Assembly: GCA_033439765.1 (NCBI GenBank)
Contig: JAULSN010000001.1
Coordinates: forward strand, 9,052,001-9,116,000
Source of the DNA: Lasiosphaeria ovina
Taxonomy: Eukaryota > Ascomycota > Sordariomycetes > Sordariales > Lasiosphaeriaceae
Direction: 5' to 3'
DNA: 64,000 nucleotides
Shown: positions 33,921-45,075 of the stretch, one piece after another
How the letters are laid out: each line of letters opens with the position of its first letter
How positions within the stretch are numbered: position 1 is the stretch's first letter
The notes under the pieces: generated by a model
Told to the model about the DNA's origin: nothing
The model's input: only the letters and a program-made list of their open reading frames with translations
Databases searched by the model: none
Translations under genes and position numbers: made by a program

Positions 33921-34979
33921 TTAACACGCCGAGTTGGTCTGTATCATGAGCCCCAGGCGCCAGGGAAGAGCGTTGTAGGTGCCGCTGGCGCTCGGGTTCA
34001 TGCCCTGGTACAGGAATCGCAGGTGGCAGGGGTCGATGGTCATGGTCTGGTCGGTGAGGGAGCGGACCATCTCGCCGTGGGAGATGCTCTCGGTCCAGGG
34101 GGTGCCGGAGAAGGCGACGTTGCTGGCGCCGGCAAAGGGGCTGGCCTCGGAGTCGGCGAGGCCGGTCCAGGGGCCGGCGATACTGGCCGCGGTCCACGAG
34201 CGAAAGTAGCGCGTGCCGCTGGAGCCGATGGCCTCGACGAGCAGCAGGTACGACGGCTTGTCGCCGGGCAGAGTGTAGACGCAAGAGGCCTCGAACACGT
34301 TGTTCTTGTTCTTGTCGGACAGGGCGATGACGGTCGACGCGCTGGTAAAGCCGGACGGGAAGTTGGCCAGCGTCGTCTGCGAGCGGTACAGGTGCCCGTT
34401 GTCGTCGGACGAGAACAGGTGGCAGTTGGCGGCATCGCAGATGACCCACATGTCTACCCAGTAGCCGCTGCCGATGTTTTGGGTGATGATGCTCGGCTGG
34501 CTAGGGTAGAAGGTCTTGGGTGCGGTCCACCCGGCCGGGTTGGCGATGTCCTTGTTGGTCGAGTAGGCGGCGTTGCCAGTCTGGTAGACGAGGTACCACA
34601 GCTTCTGGGGCGCAAAGTAGAAGACTTGGGGGGCGGCACGGTAGCCTGTCCCGATGGGCGACTGGTCGAGATAGTAGAAGGTGGCGGCATCGGCATTGTG
34701 GAAGTCGGTGAAGTTCAGGTAGACCAGGTTGTAGCCAGAGGCCTGGGCAGTACTGGCAAATACGTGGTAGGTGCCGTTGATCTCGACGATGCTGGGGTCC
34801 TTGATGCCGGCCAACTTGCGGCTGTCGCTCTTGGGCCCAATGAGCGGGCCCGTCGATGTCCACTTGAAGCTGCTGGTCAGAGCAGCCGCCTGTCTGGTAT
34901 ATGAGACATGGCCACCAAGCGGCAGCTTGCTGGCTGCCGCGGCACAGAGCACGGTTGCCAGAGCAAGGAATGGCAGCAT
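33921..34979 (-). CDS. Secreted GH62 alpha-L-arabinofuranosidase
   Basis: 352 aa from ATG 34979; the frame extends to 35021 but without an ATG, and 34979 starts a clear signal peptide (MLPFLALATVLCAAAAS). The rest is one GH62 five-bladed propeller domain, with no CBM. Family motifs: FKWTSTGPLIGPK, the catalytic-base Asp region GIKDPSIV, FTDFHNADAA, FYFAPQKLWYLVYQ, the Asp region GYWVDMWVICD, and the acid Glu in NNVFEASCVY. It should remove arabinofuranosyl side chains from arabinoxylan and arabinan outside the cell, a plant-cell-wall saprotroph or pathogen trait. No intron. No other CAZyme is adjacent. Confidence 0.93.
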   Translation of the reverse strand: MLPFLALATVLCAAAASKLPLGGHVSYTRQAAALTSSFKWTSTGPLIGPKSDSRKLAGIKDPSIVEINGTYHVFASTAQASGYNLVYLNFTDFHNADAATFYYLDQSPIGTGYRAAPQVFYFAPQKLWYLVYQTGNAAYSTNKDIANPAGWTAPKTFYPSQPSIITQNIGSGYWVDMWVICDAANCHLFSSDDNGHLYRSQTTLANFPSGFTSASTVIALSDKNKNNVFEASCVYTLPGDKPSYLLLVEAIGSSGTRYFRSWTAASIAGPWTGLADSEASPFAGASNVAFSGTPWTESISHGEMVRSLTDQTMTIDPCHLRFLYQGMNPSASGTYNALPWRLGLMIQTNSAC

Positions 34980-36089
34980 CGTGACGGGTGCAGCTGGAAC
35001 GAGTTGACTGATGCAATTCACGACTCAGACAAAACGGCCAAGGCGTTTAATTTAAATAAGTCTCCTGGAGGACCACCAGAGCAAGCCGGCTACCCCATCT
35101 GGAACTCAAAGCATCGCGTATAGCCTTATAGCCTCCGTCTTGGTACCGGTAACCATCACGACCAGCGCACCAATAGGCTCAATCAGCAATATTGCCTTGC
35201 CAGGTATTAATATGAGCCGACAGTTTCCACCAACAGCAACGCCGTCGCAATTTAATAAAGGAGGCTCTGCTGTAGCACTCGCCTGTTGCTACAGTACAAT
35301 ACTACCGTATCGCTATGCGCCCCAATCAAAGTGGAGAGCCAGCACTATGACCCCTTTGTAGGCTTGCATCTCCGCCTGCATCCGATTTTGTATGACCCGG
35401 TCGCCGGTCGCCGGTTATGGTCATCAGCTGGATGCACGTGGCCTGCGTTGGCTCTATCGCAAATTGCCGGGGTTGTGAAATGCAACTCTGTGACCTTAGC
35501 TCGGTAAGTATCTGGGTAATTACAACCTACGTGTTGCACTGTGACTTTCCAAAATCCCTGACCACAAAGATATACCAACACGGTACTCTGCCACAGACCA
35601 ACCATAATTGATAGCGACAAGACATAGTCATGTGTGAAGCGTGTGACAACGCTCGAGTCGAGTCGAGCAACACAGTGCTACGGCAACAATGCAAACGCAT
35701 TGTCATCCCATGTGAACGCTTACATATAACCCCCCCAATCAAAGCAAAAAAAGAGTTAAAGGTTATAAATGTTGTTGAACTGCGTGCCTGACAGGCCTGT
35801 AAGAGGGCACCTGTATAGGGTGCTACAGTGGGCTCGGTACGGTAGCTGGCGGAGCGGAAGCGGTAGCGAAGGCGGGGAGCCAAGTGCAGGGTAGGTCAAC
35901 CGGTTCTGCAGGGTAGGCTGTGGGGAACTATGCCCTATAATTCTACTCTAGTTCAACAGTGCTCTGTGTAGAGCACTGAGGGAAGCAGGCTAACTGCCAC
36001 AGGTCAGCAGGACTCTGGTACAACACCTTTTTGGCTTCAAATATGGCCTGGTTTGGCTCAAGCAAAGCAAATATAAGGTCCCGATTTGA
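34980..36089. other. Intergenic, no gene seen
   Basis: About 1.1 kb upstream of the GH62 gene. CT/TA-rich patches and short frames only. Confidence 0.55.
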
Positions 36090-36239
36090 TTTGTTTGTGT
36101 TGCTGCGAGCCCTGGTAACCCGTGTCTGGACTGGGTGTACCAGTGCGGGCCAGGAAGCGACTGCTGTACCTTTGGCCGCCGCACCAGCTGTGCCAACCGT
36201 CAGGGCCCTTGTGGTCCTACGTGTCCTAACGGTTGTTAG
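36090..36239 (+). pseudogene. Fragment of a small cysteine-rich protein
   Basis: A short frame after a TGA at 36087-36089 ends in TAG at 36237-36239. Its last 40 codons hold eight cysteines spaced C-x6-C-x5-CC-x7-C-x6-C-x3-C-x3-C, a knottin-like pattern rich in Gly and Pro, and the stop follows the last Cys directly. No start codon or signal peptide was found in frame upstream, so this may be a 3' exon or the remains of a small secreted protein. The pattern is unlikely by chance, but function is unknown. Confidence 0.4.
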
Positions 36240-37393
36240 CTGGATTCATTCCAGTCCTCTCAATGGCATGGGAATAGGGAGAAGCGGGACGTGTAAGATT
36301 GTATTGAAATAGTGTTCTCACACTCGTTGGGTCAGCCCCAACTTCGTACAAGAATCAACCACCATGTTTTGCGCTCCGGGTTGACTTGGGCAAAAAAAAG
36401 TAAGCAGGGGGAGAATGTCTAACCGTGCCCATGTCACCCCCTGCAGATCCAGCTGAAACTTGTATCAAATAAGACGGGCAGACAATTAGAGCGAGTAGGT
36501 GGAAAGAAGCATGGTTTAGTGTTGCATTACCTTCGATGCTACCAGCGACCAACCATTGATCCCGCTGCTCGGGTGCCATCTAGCCATGTAACTGTACTCC
36601 AGGCTCTCGGCGCTTTGGCCCTGTCACAGCCTCATGTCCAAGGATAGCCTTTCTCCGGTCCACCTCTGGCGACATGAATACAAATGTTGCAATGGAGTGC
36701 AACCTTGTTGTCATGTGCTGCTACCTGACATTACGATCTTGAGATGCTCGCAAATTTGTTCCGAGACAGCTTCCTCGGTCCGACCTGCCAACAAACTGAA
36801 CATGCTGGCTAGGTTGGTTCATCTGTTGGACAGACAGCATAAACGAGACTCGGAAATTCGGTGGCTTGGATGATCTCGGGGATCTGTTCACCGCCGTGGT
36901 GGCCGTGAAGATGTTCTCTGTTGACGATGTAGTGGAGAACCCGGCATCGAGATGCAAGGAGGGCATGGCGCCAAGTAGCTATGTAGCTGCCTTTGCGTCA
37001 CCACGTCCGTCAACTCCTGCGATGTCTCGTCTAGCAAACCCATTGGTCGACATACGCTTCCGATCATGCGGGTTCCGGCCAGTCTCATCCTCGATTGGTT
37101 GGCGTGACCTCTTCTCCTTCGTCTAGTGGTTACACTGGAGAGCAAGCCTCTTATGCGTCACATCGAAGAACATATCCGCGCTCGACGACATTCGAATACG
37201 GAACTTTCCGTGCGCTTCTAAATCTCTGTCTGAATCTCGTGTCCTTAGGCCATCGCCTGCAATGGAGACCCAAAGGGGCCGGGTTACCTTGAAACTTGTG
37301 ATGTTGATGGGACCGAGTGCGAGGCGGCAGACGCGAATGTCAAGACTCCCAATAAGTCACTGACGAAGATTCACGATCCTCATTTGAGCCATT
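36240..37393. other. Intergenic, no gene seen
   Basis: Downstream of the HET-domain gene. Frames at 36866-37126 and 37095-37292 show no recognisable motif. Confidence 0.55.
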
Positions 37394-39488
37394 CTAGACA
37401 ATATATACCACCTCCTTCCCATCTACCAACCGCGCTGCAATTTGGCCGTCCATCACTCCGTCCAGATAACAATCTCCAAGAAACTGGTGGCAATGTTTCA
37501 GCCCAACGCCAGGAATGTCTCTTATACCAACATCTCTCAAGACGAAAGGGGTCCTGCCCCCCGGAAAGAGGAAAATCTGGTCTGGCCTGGGAAATGTTAA
37601 TCTCGCCAAGCTCGGCACTAGTCCTGTCCGGCCTTCAGTCGAAACCACAAACGCCCGCATCTGTGTCGTGGCCTTGACGAGATGGCTTAGGGAGCTCGTG
37701 TCATGGGGGACCTGAGTATCATTCAGCCACGAAAAAAGACGGTCGAGCTCCGATACGTTAGCTCTCCTGAATCCAACAACGGTCCCTTCACTTCCCGGTA
37801 CTTGCATAGTATCCCCACACAATGTTCTCGCAAATTTCTCTCTCCACTGAGGGTCAGTCCCCAATTCCTCCTCACCCACCTTGTACCACCACCCGACAGT
37901 ATCCTTTGCAGCCGACTGGTTCTCATACATCATGATGGTTGAAGCCCTCTTGATAGTATCAACCATGGCACCTTCGAGGGCGAGTACCTTCCCCCCATCA
38001 TAAAATTGTACGGCTCTCATCGGGATATCCCCACAAGCGTTGTATAAGGTCAGCTGCTTTTCCAATCGGTCTAGCGTCCCGCCCGCCGTCGCGGGCTGAC
38101 TTAGATCCATGACCCATGACGGCAGCTCCGATAGACGCATATGCTCGGCCTGTTCGGGCGGCCGGCAGAGGATATCAAGGGAACCGCTGTCACGTATGAT
38201 CTTGGCAACGGCTGAGGTGTACACCTCGGCCACGGACAGATGATACGCTGGCACGAGCGACGCCGCACCGTACCAATCCGTCACAAGTGGAAGCAGAGCG
38301 TACACCTTGTCGCGGGCATCTGTGGCCCCGCGATGACGAAACTTGGGCAGAACCTGCGCCAGCGAGACCCTCCCCTTCCCCTGTAAGGCTTGACCCCGGA
38401 GCGCTCGCAGCTGCAACACCGTCTCGACCGGGAGATTGAGCATGTCGTGCACACCTGTAAGGGCGGAGCAGCAAGTGTCGCGGTGGCGCTGGAACGAAAA
38501 CAGTCCGTCGAGCAGTACGTCCCAGGGCATGGTAACAGGGCCGTACAACAAAGTGCATCGAGCGGGGAGGATGCATTCTTGCACTGTCCAGATGCGGGAC
38601 CACCAGCTGCGGGTAGCGAGCCAGTGTGCTGCCCGGCGGGCGTGGACCGGGTTATAAATCCGGTGCGAGCCTGTCTCTGGTTCGGCGGCAAGGTAGGGGA
38701 TCGCGCTGAGGTGCCAGTCAAACGCGAGGAGGCGGAACAGCGCGAAGGCGTGGAAGATACTGTCTTGCGCGAGACTGGGGTCGGCCCAGGCTCCGGTCAC
38801 AGCAGGCAAGTCCCTCTCGTCGCCGTACCAGGCATGTGGGCGGGTGTGTGTAATCACGAAATCATCGGAGCTTGGCTGGACAGGAGCTTGGATCGCTGCT
38901 CGTAGGTCGGTTGAGAGGTTGGTCGTGTTCTCGTCTGGCCATTGCCACTGATCCACGACGGACGTCAGTTCGGCCAGAAACTTGTCCGTCTCAGCAAGGA
39001 GATCGGTCCACATCGCCGCCTCAACAGCGCTGACGGTAGCGACGGGCACCTCTGGCTCCTCACCCAGCCAAAGAAGTGCTCCGGTCGCGTTGGAATAGAT
39101 GGCACTCATCAGCGCTACCTGAACGCTTTTCTCGGCCGTGTCAACCTGGTTGATGCAGATGGCATCGACCCAAAGGGTGCGCGATTCATCGATACGACGC
39201 AGTCTCCGCAGGACCGCGTGCAGATTTTGGGTGACTGGGAATGGCTTGCCGTCTAGTACGACCTGCGTGTGTGGGTCTGCGGGGCCCCAGACATACGAGA
39301 GCGCCTTGAATAGTAAGTGGAATGCAAACATGTGCTGTCGACGTGGCCGAACTTACCTCGTAGCTCTGGACATGATCCAGGCTGACGACACTCAACGAGC
39401 ATCTTAGCGGCTCAGTATTTGTTCCAGGGCAAAGCGAAAGAAGTCGAATTTCCCTCCTCATTGCATCGAGAGGCGCATAGTTGGCCAT
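37394..39488 (-). CDS. Heterokaryon incompatibility (HET) domain protein
   Basis: Two exons, 39488-39357 and 39304-37394 (52-base intron; donor GTAAGT, acceptor TTCAAG), give 680 aa. Exon 1 begins MANYAPLDAMRREIRLL; joining the exons gives the HET signature YEALSYVWG at residues ~43-51, followed by LHAVLRRLR and LWVDAICINQ and the ANxTGALLWLGEE-like helix. Later signatures include WWSRIWTVQE and DARDKVYALL, and the C-terminus ends in LGDCYLDGVMDG, typical of the family. HET proteins trigger cell death or growth arrest on meeting incompatible partners. The gene looks intact. Its neighbourhood is rich in relics. Confidence 0.93.
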
Positions 39489-40178
39489 GTTGGTCTAGGT
39501 CGTGACGTGGTCCTCAGCTCCTCCGACGTAAAGTGCGGGGTTGAAGCTGCGGGAAGCGATAAATCTCCCAGAAGATAGCCGCCATTATTAGCTTGCTGCT
39601 GCCTAAGGTACCTTAGGAAGCCCAAGAGGAAAGACAGGCCGCAGCCTTCTGTTGATGGCCACTTCGTAGCGGAACATAGTGACCCCCCAGTTGTCGACAG
39701 CCGCATAAGATGTGTGCTTTATAAGTCCAAAAATTTCGGCCCAATGCTGGCCACATCCCCTCTGTGCGTTCTTTCCCTCAGTTCCAAGGCATCGCTCCTG
39801 CCATGTTCGAAATCGCGCATCAATCGTACGTGGCTTAACAGCGGCTTTGTCAACCGATCCTGAAACTACCTCTACAGTCTGAAAATCTGACACGCTTTCC
39901 TGCCTCAACGACTGTGAAGGCATTGGTGTACCTAATCTGCATATTCTACATTTGGCAATGCGACTCCTCGCATGGATGAAAGAGGGAAATAGGGATGCTG
40001 GAGAGGAAACAGCAAGACAAGCTTTCCTGGCCCCCCTTGCGTGGCGAGGCAGATTCCGTCGCGCTAGCAACCGCACTTTTTTGGGCGCATTCTGAAACCC
40101 CCTGTCTAGTGCCTAGTGCCTAGGTGTCAATCGATAAGCCAGCTGCCAGGTAGCCTGCCATCGCCAATCCACCAAGCA
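39489..40178. other. Intergenic, upstream of the HET gene
   Basis: About 690 bases. A 157-codon minus frame (40076-39603) has no recognised motif and probably lies in the HET promoter side. Confidence 0.5.
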
Positions 40179-41275
40179 TCACGGCTTTTTCCTCCTTAGG
40201 CCTATTCTAGTGGCTTGTAAGAAGGAGAGCTCATCTGGGGTTTGGCTTTGAGAGGGCTTAAGCGCAATGTAGGGCGGATGGCTTCTGCTAGCTTGATGGG
40301 CGGCTACATTGAAGTTCGGCCTATCTGTTAGCCGCACAACTGGATGACGGGCCGACAAGAGGCTCGTCAGGGTGTTTTCTGGCGGTGCCGTGGATGCGGC
40401 CACCGCTACCGCCTGCCTTGATCGGATCAAGGCCTGCTGTGCCTGTGGGCGGCAGCATGCCGCGGCGCGTGGCGAGACCTGCACCGCCCGACAGGAACGA
40501 GACGGAGCCTTGGATCCTACGCCGCCGCGAGCCTGGAATCCCACACCGCCGGCCTTGTGCTCCTGGGCATATAGACCGAGGAGCTGGGCGGTGCGGGCTA
40601 CGAAACTAGACTTCAAGGCGTCCAGCGGGAACACCGAGGCCCGGAGACCCTTATTGTTGTTGGGAGCCCGGTGATCTTCGTTGTTGGGGTGGCTCAAGAG
40701 CGGAACACCCTGTTCGCAGTAGTCGCGAACTATATCGAGAATGTCGGAGAACTGAAGGACCGGCACGGTCTTGTCCTCGGTATTCTCGCTAAAAGTAGGA
40801 GTAGACGGAGGTCGCCATCTCCAGATAGATTTTTTGCCGAGGAAGCGTGGCACTTATTGAATTTGACGCCGTTGTGAGCCCAGACTTCGATACGATTTGT
40901 CGCCAAGAAATGGCCCTTGCTTGCAAAATTGACCGTTTTCTTCCCCGCTTATGCAAATGCCTGTTTTCCTTCCTTTACACCCTCCCTTGCGTTCGGAATA
41001 CCCTCATGCCGACTACATCCCTTACATCGGAGATTCGTTTCGATTCTACGGCCTTCCTTTTGCCCGCACTGCCTTCCCTGAATACGGACTTCCGTGGAGA
41101 TATTCAGTGAGCCTGTTGGCTATAAGAAGATGCTATTTTACCTGTATTTTTAGACCTATCTAACTAGACAATTCAATGCTCAGTCAATCCAGATCACGTG
41201 CAACAAGATTGCTAGGAAATATGACGAATACGATCCTCGATGTCTTTGGTATCCTTGTGGATATTACTATCCAGG
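40179..41275 (-). pseudogene. Broken inverted partial copy of the gene at 45.1-46.8 kb
   Basis: The minus strand matches the 3' half of the plus gene at 45076-46752. Shared segments include SENTEDKTVPVLQFSDIL, NNNKGLRASVFPLDALK, LLGLxAQEHKxGGVGF and NTLTSLLSARH. The copy is split by a solo LTR (40898-41205): sequence on its left (FDAVVSPDFD side) and right ([18 protein letters not shown], reverse reading) is contiguous in the other copy. The copy begins at 41275, inside the codons for GLDS of the intact gene, and has lost the 5' half. Its distal end differs from the intact gene after LLSARH. Confidence 0.8.
40898..41205. mobile_element. Solo LTR, 308 bp, same family as 11101-11399
   Basis: Begins TGTCGCC and ends GCAACA. 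Right flank AGATT (41206-41210), left flank CGATT (40893-40897), so the target duplication has one mismatch and a small nearby deletion. This fits an older insertion than the copy at 11.1 kb. Confidence 0.8.
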
Positions 41276-41285
41276 CCGCGCCGGG

Positions 41286-41486
41286 CTGCACACGACGGCG
41301 CTCGCGTCGGACCGGTTCGCGAGCGCGTATGCGAAGCATGGCATGCGCGCGTACGGTGAGCTGGTGCAGGAGCCCGAGATGGATGCCGGTGTCGATGTGG
41401 TCAAGCACCATAAGTGGAGCGGCGCGACGTATGTCGACGAGCTGCAAACTCCTATACATGCCCACATACGTCATACCCCGCTATAA
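41286..41486 (+). pseudogene. Unassigned gene fragment at the edge of the inverted copy
   Basis: 66 sense codons, GC-rich, ending in TAA. The frame reads like a folded protein ([30 protein letters not shown]) but has no start and abuts the end of the duplicated segment at 41275-41285. It is probably a piece of another gene cut by the rearrangement. Family not recognised. Confidence 0.4.
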
Positions 41487-41637
41487 GACTGTGGTTGCCT
41501 GCTGATATCCTTCTCGGGCAGGGATCTGCTGCCAAGGATCCGGCGACACGACATAAAACCCTTGCCACGCCAACGCGCCAGAACTCCACGCGACACGCGA
41601 ACCTGCCAGCAGACAACCCTTGGCCAAACATGCGAAC

Positions 41638-43490
41638 ATGTCTCGAATCCCGCTCGTCATGGGGATTGACCCCGCACCGAGCTACGACTGGTTTAAAGGG
41701 TTCGATTACAGCTGGTTCGACGCTGGCAATTTGGGCGGGCTGTCGTCCATCCCGTTCTTCGAAACAGTGCCCGAACGGCTCGATGGGCTGCTGAAGACGT
41801 CGTCGGCTCGGCAGCAGCTGAGACTTGGCTTCGGCCCCGGCGACTGCAAGACGCTATCGAGCTCCCCGAACTGCACTGAGGCGTGCTCCGACCCGTCTTT
41901 TCTCTTCACACCGACAAACCTCCGGGCTTGCGCCGCGCTGGCCGGCGCGGCCCTGTTAGTGCAAAACGGGACGTACTCGGTGGACTGGTCGGATGCGCAG
42001 ACTGCCGAGGCGATTGGTTTCTGGCATGTTCCCGACTTATCTACATTCGACGCCACCGATGTGTTTACGCGTGTGGCCCAGTGCATACCGCAGTCTTGCA
42101 CCGTTGCAAGGTTGGGAGAGTGCGCAGAGAATGTGCAGGACCTGGGGAGCGTCGAAATCAAGGCGGATAACTTGGCGCTTATCTCGTCGAGGTTGGGCCA
42201 TTACTGCGATGGGGTAGACCTAGAGATCAACACTGATATTGCTGGACCCGGGGTAGGTTCTCCATTGCAAGCGCGATGGCATCGAGCGCTAACACGCCGC
42301 CTTATCTAGGTCTTACTCTCATACTTCCTCCAGACCAGTCTCGTTGTCTTGTTCTGGTTGATACTAAAGATCTCGAGATCGTGGGTCCGTCACGTTGGTG
42401 TTCCGTTCAGATGCCTCACCCGCCAGGGCAAGGACGAATTCCAGGATAGACTGGCAGCAGTTCAGAGCCGGCTAGAGAGATCGAGGCTTGGTACCGCCGT
42501 CACTGCCTCCCTCATGGAGTTTCAAGAGGTGCAGATTTACTTCATCATTTCGGCCCAGATTGCAACCATCATCGCCTACAATCCCCAATTGAGAAATACT
42601 TTAGGCGACAACAACAGCTCGTACGCCGCCGTTATTCTCAACTCTGGGTTGGCAGCCTTCCTAAATATTTCCAGCATGGGCTGCATCTTCCTGGCTCAGT
42701 GCGTCCTTCACAAAGCAGGCATGCGTTGGTGGTATATCTTTAGCATCATGACGATCAGCTTCATCCTCGCCCTTAACATGTTCGCCATCCGAGATCAGCT
42801 TATGCCGCCTGTCGAGTTGTTATGGCAGCAGTTCAGGGACGATGCACCGCTACCTCTGTGTGGTAATAACCCCAGCCCCATGACGTACTGCGGACAGTCT
42901 GTGGACACCAGCTACCTCGACAATGACATAGTAGGGTTCGTGATTTCTGGGCTCGGCTCTTTGACATGGCTCGGGCTATTCATCGATCAACTCAACTTCA
43001 GCCTCCGAACACAGCATCCAACGCTACGACAGCGTCTAAGCACGAAACTCAATCGGTATGAGGGCATTGTGCGAAGGAAAAGCAAGGTCTGGAGGGTCTT
43101 GGGCTATGCGTACTGGCTTGTCATCGAGTTTGCCCTTATTTGCCTCGTTGGTTACCACCTCAGCCAGCTTATTCTCATCCTCGAAAACGTTTCGATTGGT
43201 GACATTGGCAAATGGGGGTTTGGCCAACTTATTGCCGTTATGGTCTGGGCGCCGACAATCATCAAGTGCATTTACTTCAACACCTGTGAGGTTTTAGTTT
43301 TTTTTCGTGCTCTGTTCCCTCGTCGGGTGGCTCTGTGCTGACATGCTGGTCTCTCACAGTTGGAGTTAAAGGCGGTTTCGAGGAACGAATACCAAAAGAT
43401 TACAAAATCATCCGAGAGAGCGGGCCAGAGGACTCCAGTCCTCAGGAGTTGCACAAAGGGCTGGAGCAACGGTTAACGAGCGGGATATAG
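41638..43490 (+). CDS. Multi-span membrane protein with Cys-rich N-terminal domain
   Basis: Three exons (41638-42252, 42310-43285, 43360-43490; GT-AG introns of 57 and 74 bases) give 573 aa. Residues 1-204 hold about ten cysteines in the pattern of a disulfide-bonded ectodomain (CKTLSSSPNCTEAC, QCIPQSCTVARLGEC). About seven hydrophobic segments follow: near LLSYFLQTSLVVLFWLIL, YFIISAQIATIIAY, AAFLNISSMGCIFLAQ, WWYIFSIMTISFILALNMF, IVGFVISGLGSLTWLGLF, VIEFALICLVGY and LIAVMVWAPTIIKCIYF. The C-terminal tail is short and charged. The arrangement resembles a receptor-like protein of the plasma membrane. No signal peptide is evident at the chosen ATG. Function unknown. Confidence 0.8.
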
Positions 43491-44001
43491 CCTACGGTCA
43501 TCACGATCTGTGGACTATTATATTTCGAACAAGGTATCCAGGCGACGCTTATCTTCCCGGCGGAGTTAAATCGGCTTTTGCGGATCGAGGTTCAGGCGCT
43601 GGTTCCGAATAGGAGCAAGTCCTAGAAGGAGGTGACTGAGTTGATGCCGCAGATGGCGATTGCAGCAGGCATTCCCCCGGAATATGTGTTGCTGGAGGAG
43701 GTAGGGGCGTGTCGAAAGATGAAAGGGAGACACCTCTGTCGTCGGCGCGAGCCTGATCCGAGGTCGTGGACGGCATGGCGCTACCGGTTGAGTGGGCGGG
43801 TTGTGGGTTTGGAGAACAAAGGCATCAAGGTAATCACTCTGTTGGAATGACGCGCATGTCAGTCAGGCCCTACGCAGTCCTTTATTATTGGAAAACGCGA
43901 ATAGAGTCAAGAAGGCGATAACTACTGCAGCGGTCCAACTATTGGCCACTACTCCACAGCCCTCCAAAACAACAGAGGACCCGGGCACGTAGAAGGCTCC
44001 C
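43491..44001. other. Intergenic with degraded coding sequence
   Basis: Short frames with in-frame stops (43549-43850). It may be the upstream part of the transposase relic that follows; no motif is clear. Confidence 0.4.
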
Positions 44002-44343
44002 TACAAGGTAGCGGACCTGACGATTCAGCCAGCCAAATTCAATATCGAAAAGAAGGCTGACAGGGCACAACGGAAGCTATTCAAGAAGGTCGCAAAAGGC
44101 TTTAGCCGGAAGGATATCGACCTGGTATTACTTCAATACGAAGTCGCTGTGTTGCGGGCTCAGTTGGAGCTTGTAAGGAATAAAAAGAAGAAGGCTGCCA
44201 CCGCGGACCCGAATAAACGCTTTATTGACATCACGAAGATCAGGCAGGCGCAGATTGAGGCCGGGGCTACTCAGGAAGGTCTTGAAGAAAGCTCTGATGA
44301 AGGCCCTATCGACGAAATAAGGTCCTATATTATTTGCGAATAG
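44002..44343 (+). pseudogene. C-terminal remnant of a pogo/Fot1-like DDE transposase
   Basis: 114 open codons to a TAG. The sequence RKLFKKVAKGFSRKD, a LRAQLELVRNKKKK helix, DPNKRFIDITKIRQAQIEAG and an acidic EESSDEG tail follow the pattern seen at the C-terminus of fungal pogo-type transposases. Upstream catalytic parts are not readable. Inactive remnant. Confidence 0.55.
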
Positions 44344-45075
44344 CTTCATTGAACGGTAGTAATTTGAATGTTGACTGTCCCTGGCTTATACGGGCGAAAA
44401 AAGCGCCACCGGCATGTTCCGCTGCCAGGGTGTTCCGCTTTTGGCCTATTCTAGTTGACTTACATCGTGTATGGATCTCGCTTATGTTCCCGAGAGGGCC
44501 TTTAGATGTACCCGAGCTCCGTTTCAACCTCTCCAACGTCGGGGCTCTTCAGTTGCAGTTTAGGGCTCTAGTTAGAATGCATTGAGGCCTACTAGCATAT
44601 ATTTTAGGGCATGGGCGGCTAAACAAATTGTCTTATTGCATGCGAAAGAGGGACCTTTGCTCCTATTGCTAGCTGCAGCTTCTTAGGCCTACGTCCCCAT
44701 GCTGTTCAGTCTTGTCCCGCTAATCGTTCGAGAGACGCCCCCCCAAAAATAAGAGCAGCCCTAACCTGCGCCAATGACGCCTCAATGCGGCTTCTTCCGA
44801 CACGTGCCGCTAACCCCTCTTGAACATGGTTTTAGCTTTCCTCGCCGCCAACCGGGGGCCGTGCTTTCGTTCTTGCTGCCTTTGATTTCCAATCCGCTCT
44901 TTCCCCTCCCTCTCCCTCACACTCTCTGTACCAAAGCCCTCTCTTTCTCTCCCTCTCCATCTCTCGCTTGGTGGGGGCTCTTCTTGCCGTCTTCGCCGTT
45001 GCCACCGGGGCATTCCCTGTCAAACGTCTGCCTCCAAATCCCCAGGCGTGCCGTCGCTGCCAGAACTCTCCCGAG
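44344..45075. other. Upstream region of the 45.1-kb gene
   Basis: About 730 bases. The 44870-44980 stretch is CT-rich, as in fungal 5' leaders. No other gene seen. Confidence 0.55.

Noticed and set aside
33714..34904. 396-codon plus-strand frame
   Set aside because: Antisense to the GH62 gene; Gly/Val/Ala-rich shadow without motifs.
37112..37140. TCGTCTAGTGGTTA, like the A box of a tRNA-Glu/Asp gene
   Set aside because: No B box (GGTTCGANTCC) or matching acceptor stem follows within 80 bases.
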